DNA of 64,000 nt from Bradyrhizobium sp. Ai1a-2 (lineage in GTDB: Bacteria > Pseudomonadota > Alphaproteobacteria > Rhizobiales > Xanthobacteraceae): the NCBI RefSeq assembly GCF_000426245.1, contig NZ_AUEZ01000046.1:1-64000 (forward strand), in the 5' to 3' direction. The notes under the pieces are model-generated. The model searched no databases, had not been told where the DNA came from, and saw only the letters and a program-made list of their open reading frames with translations. Position numbers and translations under genes: made by a program. Positions 1 through 8,348 of this stretch are shown here, piece after piece. Numbering within the stretch: position 1 is the stretch's first letter; every line of letters starts with the position of its first letter.

Positions 1-349
1 AGACGGCATAGCCTCCAGTCACGCAACCAGGGCCCGCCGGCTCTACGCCGCGCGCCCCGTACAGGATGGATGATGACCGTGCCACCCAGGGGCTGAACAA
101 AGCCGTTTTGTAGATGGGTCTCATCCTCTCAGGCTTCCTCGCCGCAAGCATGCGGAAGGTGGGTACGGATCAAACATCCGACCGGATATGAGGTGATGCA
201 GTGAGCTGCAGAAATCTTCGGAAGCCAATCCTCGCCCGGGGGCCGGTCGTCGCGCTGCGCTATGCATGGCTTCGCGCGCCGCCCTCTCACCGCAAAAAAC
301 CGACCCATGCTTGTTCGTTGAGAGCCTTGACTCACAAAGCCCCATATGA
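1..349. other. Non-coding left edge, no gene recognised
   Basis: No reading frame here looks like a protein: the short frames on both strands are arginine- and proline-rich translations typical of high-GC non-coding sequence, and none has a plausible ribosome binding site. There is an A-run near 294-299. The stretch could be degenerate mobile-element sequence, but I recognise no transposase segment or terminal repeat. Confidence 0.5.
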
Positions 350-433
350 GGGTGGGCAAAGGAGCGTAGCGACGTGCCCACCATCCAACACGGTGCTCGC
401 GATGGTGGGCACGCTTCGCTCTGCCTACCCTAC
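350..433. repeat. Intergenic inverted repeat (GTGGGCA...GCCTACCCTAC type)
   Basis: The element starts with GGGTGGGCAAAGGAGCG and closes with the near-complement CGCTTCGCTCTGCCTACC, so it can fold into a long hairpin. A close relative lies at 4961-5046, and shorter relatives ending in AACCCACCCTAC lie at 1219-1247 and 59401-59544. No coding function is apparent. Confidence 0.7.
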
Positions 434-478
434 AACGTCGTCGCCATCTCTGATTCAAATTTCAAACAGCTCTCCGCT

Positions 479-581
479 GTCATCGTCCGCGAAGGCGGAC
501 GATCCAGTATTCCAGAGGCGCCTGAGCTTAAATTCAGGGGCCGCGGGTTACTGGATGCCCCGCCTTCGCGGGGCATGACGG
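479..581. repeat. Intergenic inverted repeat (GATCCAGTA...TACTGGATGCCCC type), copy 1
   Basis: The left end reads GTCATCGTCCGCGAAGGCGG followed by GATCCAGTA. The right end reads TACTGGATGCCCCGCC and then GGGGCATGACGG. The two ends are inverted copies around a variable centre. Related copies occur at 2495-2597 and 31857-31960, always between genes, as expected of a REP/MITE-like element with no protein of its own. Confidence 0.8.
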
Positions 582-585
582 TGGA

Positions 586-1120
586 GTGTGTGGATGCGAG
601 TCTGCGTTCTCGCGGCACGAACTGCCCGAGCTTTGCGTCTCGTTCCACCCTCGTCGATATCAGAGGGCGCAGGGAAAGCCGGGTGCTGGTTGCACCCGTG
701 GGTCCCGTGCAACAAAAAGCACGGGGGTAGGACCACAGGTTCAACCGAAGCATTCCGGCTTTCCCTGCGCGATGGTGTTACGGCTTACTTCGTGCTCTCC
801 CCGGTGACCGGGCTCTTTTGCCACCGTCACCCTTAGGGATGTTTCCATCCCCCAGGACTTAGCGCCAGCGTCGGGGCGCCAGGACCACACGACTTCGCCG
901 TCCGCTGATGTTGCGTTCGTCTGTCGCAACACCTGCGTCCACCGCATCTCACCGCAACGTTCGTGACGATCGCGACCCGCCCCTCTCTTGGGTGAGACGC
1001 GCGGAGTCATAGTGCTGATTTGCCCGACGACGGAAGCGGAATGTTTTTTCCGCGAGGGATGGACAGACTTTTGGGTGATTTGCCCGTCGGGTTGATTTGT
1101 CGCACCCGTTGCATCCACAT
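586..1120. other. Hairpin-dense non-coding block
   Basis: This block carries an unusual series of short perfect stems. A 16-bp inverted repeat (667-682 with 755-770) encloses two smaller hairpins, at 681-696 and at 704-725 (CCCGTGC...GCACGGG). Further stems follow: 800-812 (CCCGG-TGA-CCGGG, then CTCTTTT), 836-851 (GGGATG/CATCCC), 910-930 (GTTGCG/CGCAAC) and 1036-1053 (GCGGAA/TTCCGC). The decamer GATTTGCCCG occurs near 1016 and again near 1077. None of the reading frames is convincing. From memory this sequence is multicopy in Bradyrhizobium genomes, which I cannot verify here. It may be a mobile structured element or an RNA; a protein is unlikely. Confidence 0.45.
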
Positions 1121-1123
1121 CGC

Positions 1124-1193
1124 CATTGCGAGCGCAGCGAAGCAATCCATAGCGCCACATATGGAGGCGTGGATTGCTTCGCTCGCAATGACG
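1124..1193. repeat. Intergenic palindromic repeat (CATTGCGAGCG...CGCAATGACG type), copy 1
   Basis: CATTGCGAGCGCAGCGAAGC at the left and GCTTCGCTCGCAATGACG at the right form a hairpin of about 20 bp around AATCCAT...ATGGA. Related copies occur at 32947-33030, 47732-47850 and 63376-63460. All four lie between genes. Confidence 0.85.
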
Positions 1194-1218
1194 GCGGAGT
1201 TTGAGGCTCGAGAAACGG

Positions 1219-1247
1219 TGGGTTACGCTTCGCTAACCCACCCTACG
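1219..1247. repeat. Short GTGGGTTA...TAACCCACCCTAC palindrome
   Basis: GTGGGTTACGCTTCGCTAAC followed by CCACCCTAC is a compact hairpin ending three bases before the stop codon of the leftward FAA-hydrolase gene. It could serve as that gene's 3-prime hairpin, although no T-run follows it. Confidence 0.6.
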
Positions 1248-1249
1248 AA

Positions 1250-2416
1250 TTATCTGCGCTGCGCGAGGCTCTTCATCAAGGCGGAGATGCCAAACGTCCA
1301 GGGTTCGCATTCGTCGCTTGAGCGCATGCGGTTGACGAGTTTGCCGAGCTCGGGGGCAGCGATCGTGACGATGTCGTCGCGCTTGTGGGTAAAGCCCTGG
1401 CCCGGCGCATCGCGGTCTTTGACGGGGGCGAACATGGTGCCGAGGAAAAGCGCAAAGCCGTCGGGATATTGATGGACCGGTCCGATGGTCTGCGCCACGA
1501 GGTCGGTGGGATCGCGGCTGATCTTGCTGATCGACGAATGGCCCTCGAGGATAAAGCCGTCCGGTCCCTTCACGGTCAGGCCGACATCCATGTTGCGCAC
1601 ATTGTCGAGCGAGAAACTGCGGTCGAACAGGCGAAGCAGCGGGCCGACGGCGCAGGAAGCGTTGTTGTCCTTGGCCTTGGAGAGCAGCAGCGCCGAGCGT
1701 CCTTCGAAGTCGCGCAGATTGACGTCGTTGCCGAGCGCGGCGCCGACGATGTTGCCGCGGCTCGAGACCACGAGCACGACCTCCGGCTCCGGATTGTTCC
1801 AGGTCGATTTCGGATGCAGGCCGGCATCCATGCCGGTGCCGACCGAGGATAACACCGGCGCCTTGGTGAAGACCTCCGCGTCGGGGCCGATGCCGACCTC
1901 CAGATACTGGCTCCAGGCCTGCTGCTCGATCAGCACCTGCTTCAGCCGCATCGCCTCCTCCGACCCAGGCTTGAGCTTGGAGAAGTCGTCGCCGACCAGC
2001 CGCACCACCTCTTTGCGAATGGCCTCGGCGGAAGCCGGATTGCCGCGCGCCCGCTCCTCGATCACGCGCTCCAGCATCGAGATGGCGAAGGTGACGCCCG
2101 CGGCCTTGAGCACCTGCAGATCGAGCGGCGCGAGCAGCCACGGCTTTTGCGGATCGCGTCGGTCCGGCGGGGTGTTGGCCACGATGCTGTCGAGATCGCC
2201 GAGCGGCTCGCCCTTGACGCCGCGCAGCGCCGCGGCCGGATCGCTCTCCTCGCACAATGCGCTGACGGTCGGAAAGCGCGCGGTCACATCGAACACGCCC
2301 TCGCCGCGGATCGCGACCACGGCCGGGCCTTCAAGCTGCGGCAACCAGACGCGCCCGACCAGCGTGCCGTTGGTGCCGTCCTCCGGCAGGATGTCTTTGG
2401 CGGTCAGCGTGATCAT
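1250..2416 (-). CDS. Fumarylacetoacetate hydrolase superfamily enzyme (possible 2-keto-3-deoxy sugar-acid dehydratase)
   Basis: The product is 388 residues, starting at MITLTAKDIL; the frame stays open upstream but those residues look non-coding. The C-terminal two thirds is an FAA-hydrolase fold: GTGMDAGLHP, then NPEPEVVLVV with the acidic metal-binding pattern, then GNDVNLRDFEGRSALLLSKA and DNNASCAVGP. The last two are the segments I associate with XylX-like 2-keto-3-deoxy-pentonate dehydratases of about 385 residues, so dehydration of a keto-deoxy sugar acid is the best guess. True fumarylacetoacetase or another C-C hydrolase activity cannot be excluded, and no sugar-acid pathway genes adjoin. 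It stands alone and reads toward the repeat block at its left. Confidence 0.75.
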   Translation of the reverse strand: MITLTAKDILPEDGTNGTLVGRVWLPQLEGPAVVAIRGEGVFDVTARFPTVSALCEESDPAAALRGVKGEPLGDLDSIVANTPPDRRDPQKPWLLAPLDLQVLKAAGVTFAISMLERVIEERARGNPASAEAIRKEVVRLVGDDFSKLKPGSEEAMRLKQVLIEQQAWSQYLEVGIGPDAEVFTKAPVLSSVGTGMDAGLHPKSTWNNPEPEVVLVVSSRGNIVGAALGNDVNLRDFEGRSALLLSKAKDNNASCAVGPLLRLFDRSFSLDNVRNMDVGLTVKGPDGFILEGHSSISKISRDPTDLVAQTIGPVHQYPDGFALFLGTMFAPVKDRDAPGQGFTHKRDDIVTIAAPELGKLVNRMRSSDECEPWTFGISALMKSLAQRR

Positions 2417-2494
2417 CGAACTATCTCCCATCTCTTTTCGTTGTTGGCCGGCCACAACGGCTGAGGCTTCCCCAGCCGCCGCCTCCACTCCGCC

Positions 2495-2597
2495 GTCATC
2501 GTCCGCGCAGGCGGACGATCCAGTAAACTCCAGCCTCTCAGCCAAGCCACAAGCGTCCGCGTTTACTGGATGCCCCGCCTTCGCGGGGCATGACGGG
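2495..2597. repeat. GATCCAGTA...TACTGGATGCCCC repeat, copy 2
   Basis: GTCATCGTCCGCGCAGGCGG with GATCCAGTA at the left, and TACTGGATGCCCCGCC with GGGGCATGACGG at the right, repeat the ends of the element at 479-581 around a different centre. It fills most of the gap between the divergent FAA-hydrolase and PPK2 genes (2417-2724). The rest of that gap shows no clear promoter. Confidence 0.8.
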
Positions 2598-2724
2598 CAA
2601 CAGCGGCGCTTCTTAGCACGCCTGCGGCGCCAGTGTAGAGGCGCTCGTCATCCCGATGTCACAGAAGCAGCGTCAATTCCGGCACTCTACATCCCGTCTG
2701 TGAGCAGCCGAGAGACAGCACTCC

Positions 2725-3645
2725 ATGACCACATCCAACCCGATCGACGAAGCCGCCCTGCGCGAGCGCATCAACCAGGAAATCGCCGACAATCTCGATG
2801 AGGAACTCGAGCTCGAACTCGACGACACGCGGCTGGACGACCTCGACGACGCCGCGCGCGGCGGCATGCCGGCGCTCGATCGCAAGCTCTATTTCCGCGA
2901 GCTGTTGCGGCTACAGGGCGAGCTCGTGAAGCTGCAGGACTGGGTGCAGCACGAGAAGAAGAAGGTCGTGATCCTGTTCGAAGGCCGCGACTCCGCCGGC
3001 AAGGGCGGCGTGATCAAGCGCATCACCCAGCGCCTCAACCCGCGCATCTGCCGCGTCGCGGCCCTGCCGGCGCCCAGCGAGCGGGAGCGGACCCAGTGGT
3101 ACTTCCAGCGCTATGTCGCGCATCTGCCGGCCGGCGGCGAGATCGTGCTGTTCGACCGCAGCTGGTACAACCGCGCCGGCGTCGAGCGCGTGATGGGCTT
3201 CTGCACCGAAGAGCAATACCAGGAGTTCTTCAAGTCGGTGCCGGAGTTCGAGCGCATGCTGATCCGCTCCGGCACCATCCTGATCAAATACTGGTTCTCG
3301 ATCACCGATGACGAGCAGCAATTCCGCTTCATGATGCGGATCCAGGATCCGCTGAAGCAGTGGAAGCTGAGCCCGATGGACGTCGAGGCGCGGTCGCGGT
3401 GGGAGCAGTACACCAAGGCCAAGGAGACGATGCTGGAGCACACCCACCTGCCCGACTCGCCCTGGTGGATCGTCGATGCCGTGGACAAGAAACGCGCCCG
3501 GCTGAACTGCATCTCGCATCTGTTGACCCAGATTCCGTATCAGTCGGTGCAGCACATCCCGGTTGTGCTGCCGCCGCGCGTCCGCAATCCCGACTATCAC
3601 CGCGGCCCGGTTCCACCGGAGATGTACGTTCCGCCGGTGTTTTAG
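2725..3645 (+). CDS. ppk2: Polyphosphate kinase 2 (PPK2) family
   Basis: A cytoplasmic 306-residue protein that transfers phosphate between polyphosphate and nucleotides. Residues 1-50 are an acidic helical lead-in. The kinase core has the Walker A-like EGRDSAGKGG at 86-95, IKRITQRLNPR after it, Walker B VLFDR at 141-145 and the lid YNRAGVERVMGF at 148-159, all hallmarks of PPK2. The length fits a single-domain class I enzyme. Whether it prefers making ATP/GTP or polyphosphate cannot be read from sequence. The ATG at 2725 follows GAGAGACAG. The gene is monocistronic, with repeats on both sides. Confidence 0.93.
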   Translation: MTTSNPIDEAALRERINQEIADNLDEELELELDDTRLDDLDDAARGGMPALDRKLYFRELLRLQGELVKLQDWVQHEKKKVVILFEGRDSAGKGGVIKRITQRLNPRICRVAALPAPSERERTQWYFQRYVAHLPAGGEIVLFDRSWYNRAGVERVMGFCTEEQYQEFFKSVPEFERMLIRSGTILIKYWFSITDDEQQFRFMMRIQDPLKQWKLSPMDVEARSRWEQYTKAKETMLEHTHLPDSPWWIVDAVDKKRARLNCISHLLTQIPYQSVQHIPVVLPPRVRNPDYHRGPVPPEMYVPPVF

Positions 3646-3665
3646 AGCAGTAATGGCGTTGCCCT

Positions 3666-3790
3666 GGAGCATGATCCGGAAAAGTGGCCACCGGTTTTCC
3701 CTCGCGACAAACCCAAAGCGTTTGCGCGGAGATCATGCTCAAACAAAGAGCTAAAGCGTGACGGCGATTCGAAGAAAAGTCATCACGCTT
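3666..3790. repeat. GCATGATCCGGAAAAGTGG...GATCATGCTC repeat, copy 1
   Basis: GAGCATGATCCGGAAAAGTG, an ACCGGTTTTCC centre and GATCATGCTCAAACAAAGAG, followed by GCTAAAGCGTGACGGCGATT and the segment up to CATCACGCT. The same ordered segments recur at 44852-44957 and, shortened, at 9541-9600 and 50420-50475. It sits just downstream of PPK2. Confidence 0.8.
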
Positions 3791-3953
3791 AGCCGACTAA
3801 AACGCTTTCCGCAAAGGAAGAGGTTACCGACGTAATCCATCTGGAAGGAGACGAAATCGTCGTGTAACGCACGAGCCATACACCCAAGTGTGGCAGCGAC
3901 AGCATCATTGGGGATCTGCGGGCTGCCCGACGTCAAAAACTTGGGGATTTCAG

Positions 3954-4745
3954 ATGAACAGGTATGGTGTTGTGCTCGTGGCCGTCGCCACGACGCTAAC
4001 GAGCGGCGTTCGCGCCGCGGATCTTCCGGTGCACAAGGCACCCCCGCTCGCGGCCTATCCCGAGGTCTTCACGTGGACGGGCTTCTATGCCGGCATCAAC
4101 GCCGGATATAAGTTCGACGGCGCCGACGATGTGCATACGGAAGGCCAAGCTGTTCCCAACATCGCTAATATTGCGGGTGGCGCACGGCCAGGCATCGTGT
4201 CGCTCAATCGGGACGGCTTCATCGGCGGTGGACAGATTGGTTACAACTACCAAATCGGACAGTTTGTCGCCGGCGTCGAAACCGACATTTCATATACGGA
4301 CTTTCAGGATTTCAACTCGGTAACGACGGCTCAATTGGTGACCGGCCTTCCGCTCAACAACACTTTCAGGTCCCGCCTGGAATATCTTGGCACTGTTCGC
4401 GGTCGTGTCGGCTACGCCTATGAACGCTACCTGTTTTACGCGACCGGCGGTTTCGCCTACGGCAAGTCCGAACATCACGTCGATATGCTCGGCGCGACGG
4501 GCAACCTTCAGTTCTCGGGGGACTCAAGCGACGTCAAGACCGGCTATGTGGTTGGCGCCGGCGTGGAATACGCCATCACCAACAACTTTACCGTAAAAGG
4601 AGAGTACCTTTACTTCGATCTCGGCGACGACTCGGTGAACGTCGCCGTCATTCCGGGGTCAGGTGGCGCAGGAACCGGCTACAATTCGCATTTCTCCGAC
4701 AACGGACAGATCGTTCGAGTTGGCTTCAACTACAAGATCAACTGA
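3954..4745 (+). CDS. Outer-membrane beta-barrel protein (Omp25/RopB-like)
   Basis: A 263-residue protein with a signal peptide of about 21 residues ending GVRA-AD, then DLPVHKAP and the FTWTGFYAGINAGY segment typical of the small surface porin-like proteins of Rhizobiales (OMP_b-brl family). Alternating strands rich in Gly and aromatic residues follow (GYNYQIGQFVAGVETD, GRVGYAYERYLFYATGGFAYG, GYVVGAGVEYAITNNFTVKG). The chain ends VRVGFNYKIN, a C-terminal beta signal although the last residue is Asn. An in-frame extension to 3888 is ignored because MNRYGV begins the signal peptide. Upstream, 3791-3953 has no defined element. It is probably an abundant structural outer-membrane protein; porin activity is not shown. 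Confidence 0.88.
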   Translation: MNRYGVVLVAVATTLTSGVRAADLPVHKAPPLAAYPEVFTWTGFYAGINAGYKFDGADDVHTEGQAVPNIANIAGGARPGIVSLNRDGFIGGGQIGYNYQIGQFVAGVETDISYTDFQDFNSVTTAQLVTGLPLNNTFRSRLEYLGTVRGRVGYAYERYLFYATGGFAYGKSEHHVDMLGATGNLQFSGDSSDVKTGYVVGAGVEYAITNNFTVKGEYLYFDLGDDSVNVAVIPGSGGAGTGYNSHFSDNGQIVRVGFNYKIN

Positions 4746-4758
4746 GCAGTCGGGTCGC

Positions 4759-4786
4759 ATCCGGCCTCTATCCCGAGAGGCCGGAT
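4759..4786 (+). terminator. Hairpin downstream of the outer-membrane protein gene
   Basis: ATCCGGCCTCT and AGAGGCCGGAT form a perfect 11-bp stem with a 6-base loop, 13 bases after the stop codon. No T-run follows, so it may stabilise the 3-prime end or act with Rho. Confidence 0.6.
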
Positions 4787-4927
4787 GGAAACCGGTCGAA
4801 CGGAACCAGGCGATCAACGCTTCCAGCTCGCTCGCCACTTTGGCTTCCCGCGCGATCTTGCCTTGGCATCAACGACACACACGCTCGAGCATTCCGATGA
4901 CACGTCGATTCCGGCGTAGTGGTTCAT
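4787..4927 (-). pseudogene. IS110-family transposase, 5-prime remnant with frameshift
   Basis: On the minus strand, MNHYAGIDVSSECSSVCVVD is the start of an IS110/IS1111 transposase, with the first catalytic Asp in AGIDVS. The frame continues to about VDAKAR and is then broken: VASELEALIAWFRSTG, the expected next segment, continues in another frame. The rest of the gene (normally more than 300 residues) is missing and the sequence runs into the porin-gene hairpin. It is a dead decayed fragment whose original ends are no longer visible. Confidence 0.75.
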
Positions 4928-4960
4928 GATCGTCTCGCCGCGATGCTCGGAGCAAGCGTT

Positions 4961-5046
4961 GTAAGGTGAGCAAAGGCGCATAGCGCCGTGCCCACCGTCC
5001 ACACTCCGCTCTGGATGGTGGGCACGCTTCGCTTTGCCCACCCTAC
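4961..5046. repeat. GTGGGCA...GCCCACCCTAC inverted repeat, copy 2
   Basis: GTAAGGTGAGCAAAGGCGCA at the left and GGGCACGCTTCGCTTTGCCC with ACCCTAC at the right are near-complementary. It is a close relative of 350-433 and lies just past the 3-prime end of the leftward autotransporter gene. Confidence 0.75.
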
Positions 5047-5054
5047 CCTTCTGG

Positions 5055-8000
5055 CTACCAGGAAAGCCGCACCACGCCCTTGCCGGCATAGGATTGGCTG
5101 ATGCCGGAGAATTCGCCTTCGAAGGTTCCTGCCGCGGACCAGCCGTTCAGCCACTTCATCTCCAGCGATGCCGTGGTGAGCGCGGAATCATGCGCCTGCG
5201 CCGCGCCGTTGACGACGAAGGCTGCACCCGGCAGCGTCTGGAACACGGCGCTCGCGGCGCGGTCCGGATTGAAATCATGCGCCCAGGCGGTGCGGCCGCG
5301 CAGCGTCACCACTCCGTCCTCCACGGCGAAGGATTTGTCCGCGCGCAGGCCGAGCTCGGTGCGCATGTCGCTGACGCTCTTGGCGGTGTAGTTCAGCGCG
5401 AAGGTGTTGGCGCCGGACACCACGGCTTCAGCGTAGTTCGGCAGATCAAATGTCGTCACCTGCGCCGCGGCGTAGGGCGTGAGGCCCAGCCACGGCGTGG
5501 CGTAGCGATAACCAGTCTCGAGCCGGCCGGAATAGGTGTTGGCGTTGAACTCGGCGCGGAGATGATCGACGCCTGCGACGGTGACGAAGCGGTCCGTGGT
5601 GACGTCCTGCCAGCCATAGGCCAGCGCCGCCGAGAGATAGGCCGGGCCTGCGGTATAGCGCGCGAACGCGCCGGCCTGGAACAGATCGGAGCGGCCCCAG
5701 CCGAGGCCGTTGACGCTGAAATTTGTGCCGCCACCGGCAAGTGCAAAGCCCGCAAGCAGCGACGGCGAGACGCGATAGTCGAAACCGACCGCGGTGCCAT
5801 AGACGCTGCTGCTCGCGTTATTGGAGCCGAGCACGGCGTTGCCGTCCGTCGTCTGCGAACCGCCGAAGCCTGCGGCCCACACGCTCCAGCGCTGATCGAG
5901 GTTCGGTGGCGCAGCGGGCGCCTTGCGATAGACGGCGGCATAGGCATCGCGTTCGCGCTTGCTGCGCGCCGTGCGCGTTGAGGCGTAGGCGTCAGCGCCG
6001 TCCATGTCGGCGAAAGGCACGGCGGCCGCGCTGTCGCCAAAGCCGCTATTGCGGCCCGCAACGAATGGATCAGTCAGCAATCCCAGGAACAGGTTCATCG
6101 CGTTGAAGGTCGCCTGCTGCGATCCCGTCGCCACCTCGCCGGAGGCTTGTGTCAAGCCGGCCGGCGTCAGCGATGCGAATGACAGGGGAATGCTGCCATT
6201 GGCATTGAAGAGATTGGTCAGCGCGTTGGCGACGTTCTGCTGGTTGATGTTGAGATTGGATTTGGCGCCGAAGTCGAGGCCGAACGTCAGATAGACATTG
6301 GTCGCATCATAGCTCAGCGCCGCCGTCAGCCCGCCGGGCAAGCCGGCCATGCTGAGGCCGCTGAATGTCGTCCCGCCAAGGCCGCCATCTGCGGTCAGGA
6401 TCGTATAGGGCCGCTTCGAAACCGAGCTGCCGGGCGCAAGGGCGGCGCCGACGGCGCCGGCGAGCGTTGCGCTGCCGGTCACATGGGCGAAGGAGGACGT
6501 GGTGGAGCTGACCTGCACCAGATAGAGCGCGCCGGACTGGAACGCGAGATTGCCGGCGATGGTGGTGGAAGCGCCCGGCACCGCATTGCCCGGCATGAAT
6601 GCGCCGCCGCTTGCGATCGTGGTGTTGCCGACCGTGCCGATGCCCGAGAGCACGCCGCCCGCACTGACAGCCACGCTGCCGTTGATGACGCCATCGACCG
6701 CGAGCGTGCCGCCGAGCACGTTCCAGTCCTGCGCGCCGGTGCCGGTCACGGTCCATTTCGAGCTGTCGATCTTGTTGAATGTCGAGAAGCCATCATACTG
6801 ATTGCCCGGCCCGATCAGGCTGAGGTCGAACCTGCCTGTGCCGGTGCCACCGAGCTGGAACGTGTCGCCGCCGTTGGCGAGCACCAGGCCGTGGATGACG
6901 CTGCCCGGACCGAGCGTCAGCACATTGGGGGTGCCGGGGCTGCAGCCGCAGAATTCGATCGCCGCGAAACCGTTCGCGGCGTTGATGGTGCCTGAGTTGA
7001 AGACGGAGCCGCCGCCGCCAACCGCGATGCCGACGGCGTCGCTGCCGACATTGATAGTCCCGGTGTTGATGACCTGGTTGGCTCCGGCAGGTCCGAAAGT
7101 CGACACGTCGATGCCGGCGGCGGCAAACGTGCTGTTTCCGACTGTGATTGTGCCCGCATTGACGATGGTGAGGGAATCGCCGACCGCGAAGATCCCTTTG
7201 GTGTCGTCGCCGCCGACAATGCTGCCTGTGTTGGTGATCGCGCCGGACGCGCCGAGGGAGAGGGGGAACAAGGCGATGCCAGCACCCAACATGCCGACGT
7301 TGATCGTGCCGCTGTTGGTGATCTTCGCGTTGTCGCCGGCTACGCCGATAGCCATGCCCACATCGCCGGTCGTGATCGAGCCGGCGTTGCTGACCAGCGC
7401 GTTGTTGCCCTGCACGGAAATGCCCGCGGCTCCCTGGCCAACGGCGATGCTGGCGCCTGCGGTGTTGGTGATCGTGTTGTTGTCGTTGATCGCGAAGATG
7501 CCGGCCGCGGGCGAAAAGCTGAAGCCTGTCGTGATCGTGCCGGCGTTGGTCACGGTGCTGTTGCCCGCGACGAAGATGCCGTTGCCGGTGTTGCCGACCG
7601 TGATGGAGCCGGCAACGGTATTGGTGATCGTGTTGTTCTGGCCCGCGAAGATGCCGGTGGCTCCGTTTCCGCCGGACAGCGTGCCGCTGTTGGTCACGAC
7701 GTTGCCGTCGCCGACCGAGATAGCGAATCCGTCCGAGCCGGCGGAGATGGTCCCGTTGTTGGCGATGCTGTTGTTGTTGACGGCGCCGATGCCGATCGCG
7801 CTTTCGCCGACCGAGATAATGTCGTTGTTGATAACGGTGTTCGAATTGCCGACGTTCAGGCCGGTCAGGAACGCATCCGCGTTCAGCGTGCCGTTGTTGG
7901 CGACGGTGTTGGAATCGTTGAGGCCGATCGCCGCCGTGCCGTTGTCGCCAACGGTCGCTCCTGACTGCACATTGACGGTGAGGTTGTTGACCCCTGCGCC

Positions 8001-8186
8001 GGCCTCAAAGCCGCCGGGGACGAGGCCGTCGCAGCTGACGGTCTGGCCGCTCGTTGCCGGATCGAGCACGCATTGCGCATTCGCCGCTACGGTGGACAGA
8101 CACAGGCTCGCCAGAATCGCCACCGCGGCGGCCGTGCGCGCGCCGAGACCAGCAGGCAACCGAAACCACACGCCACGCCCCCTCAT
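5055..8186 (-). CDS. Autotransporter (type V secretion) with glycine/asparagine-rich beta-helix passenger
   Basis: About 1043 residues from MRGRGVWFRL. This start has AAGG/GGGGG upstream; the more distal ATG at 8228 has none. The signal peptide ends VAANA-QC. Residues ~45-440 are a degenerate tandem array of about 18-24-residue units built on NNGTI, NTITNTAG and VTNSGTL patterns, as expected of a right-handed beta-helix. A spacer (~440-640) resembles autotransporter-associated repeats (WNVLGGTLAVDG, GVLSGIGTVGNTTIASGGAF, PGN). The last ~270 residues (from about RWSVWAAGFGG) are the translocating beta-barrel, ending VVRLSW with a terminal aromatic. Probably a cell-surface or released adhesin. 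It is a lone gene with no dedicated partner. Confidence 0.88.
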   Translation of the reverse strand: MRGRGVWFRLPAGLGARTAAAVAILASLCLSTVAANAQCVLDPATSGQTVSCDGLVPGGFEAGAGVNNLTVNVQSGATVGDNGTAAIGLNDSNTVANNGTLNADAFLTGLNVGNSNTVINNDIISVGESAIGIGAVNNNSIANNGTISAGSDGFAISVGDGNVVTNSGTLSGGNGATGIFAGQNNTITNTVAGSITVGNTGNGIFVAGNSTVTNAGTITTGFSFSPAAGIFAINDNNTITNTAGASIAVGQGAAGISVQGNNALVSNAGSITTGDVGMAIGVAGDNAKITNSGTINVGMLGAGIALFPLSLGASGAITNTGSIVGGDDTKGIFAVGDSLTIVNAGTITVGNSTFAAAGIDVSTFGPAGANQVINTGTINVGSDAVGIAVGGGGSVFNSGTINAANGFAAIEFCGCSPGTPNVLTLGPGSVIHGLVLANGGDTFQLGGTGTGRFDLSLIGPGNQYDGFSTFNKIDSSKWTVTGTGAQDWNVLGGTLAVDGVINGSVAVSAGGVLSGIGTVGNTTIASGGAFMPGNAVPGASTTIAGNLAFQSGALYLVQVSSTTSSFAHVTGSATLAGAVGAALAPGSSVSKRPYTILTADGGLGGTTFSGLSMAGLPGGLTAALSYDATNVYLTFGLDFGAKSNLNINQQNVANALTNLFNANGSIPLSFASLTPAGLTQASGEVATGSQQATFNAMNLFLGLLTDPFVAGRNSGFGDSAAAVPFADMDGADAYASTRTARSKRERDAYAAVYRKAPAAPPNLDQRWSVWAAGFGGSQTTDGNAVLGSNNASSSVYGTAVGFDYRVSPSLLAGFALAGGGTNFSVNGLGWGRSDLFQAGAFARYTAGPAYLSAALAYGWQDVTTDRFVTVAGVDHLRAEFNANTYSGRLETGYRYATPWLGLTPYAAAQVTTFDLPNYAEAVVSGANTFALNYTAKSVSDMRTELGLRADKSFAVEDGVVTLRGRTAWAHDFNPDRAASAVFQTLPGAAFVVNGAAQAHDSALTTASLEMKWLNGWSAAGTFEGEFSGISQSYAGKGVVRLSW

Positions 8187-8348
8187 TCCCCCGCGCCTTA
8201 CGGCGCTTCCCTGGAACTCAGGTAGCATGCGGTTTCGCGACGGGTGGCAAGATTCCGGCGGAAGGCGGTTGATCGCTCAGCTTTCGCGGCGCCACTGTGG
8301 CGCTGTCGCAACGATTGCGCAGCGATACGTCTCACTCCGCGCACGAAG

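Noticed and set aside
741..1160. 139-codon frame in the hairpin-dense block
   Set aside because: Composition is non-protein-like and the region is dominated by stem-loops; the frame is an accident of high GC.
5055..8186. Possible CRISPR-like tandem repeats
   Set aside because: The repeats are coding, degenerate and of uneven length with no constant spacer size; they encode a beta-helix passenger.
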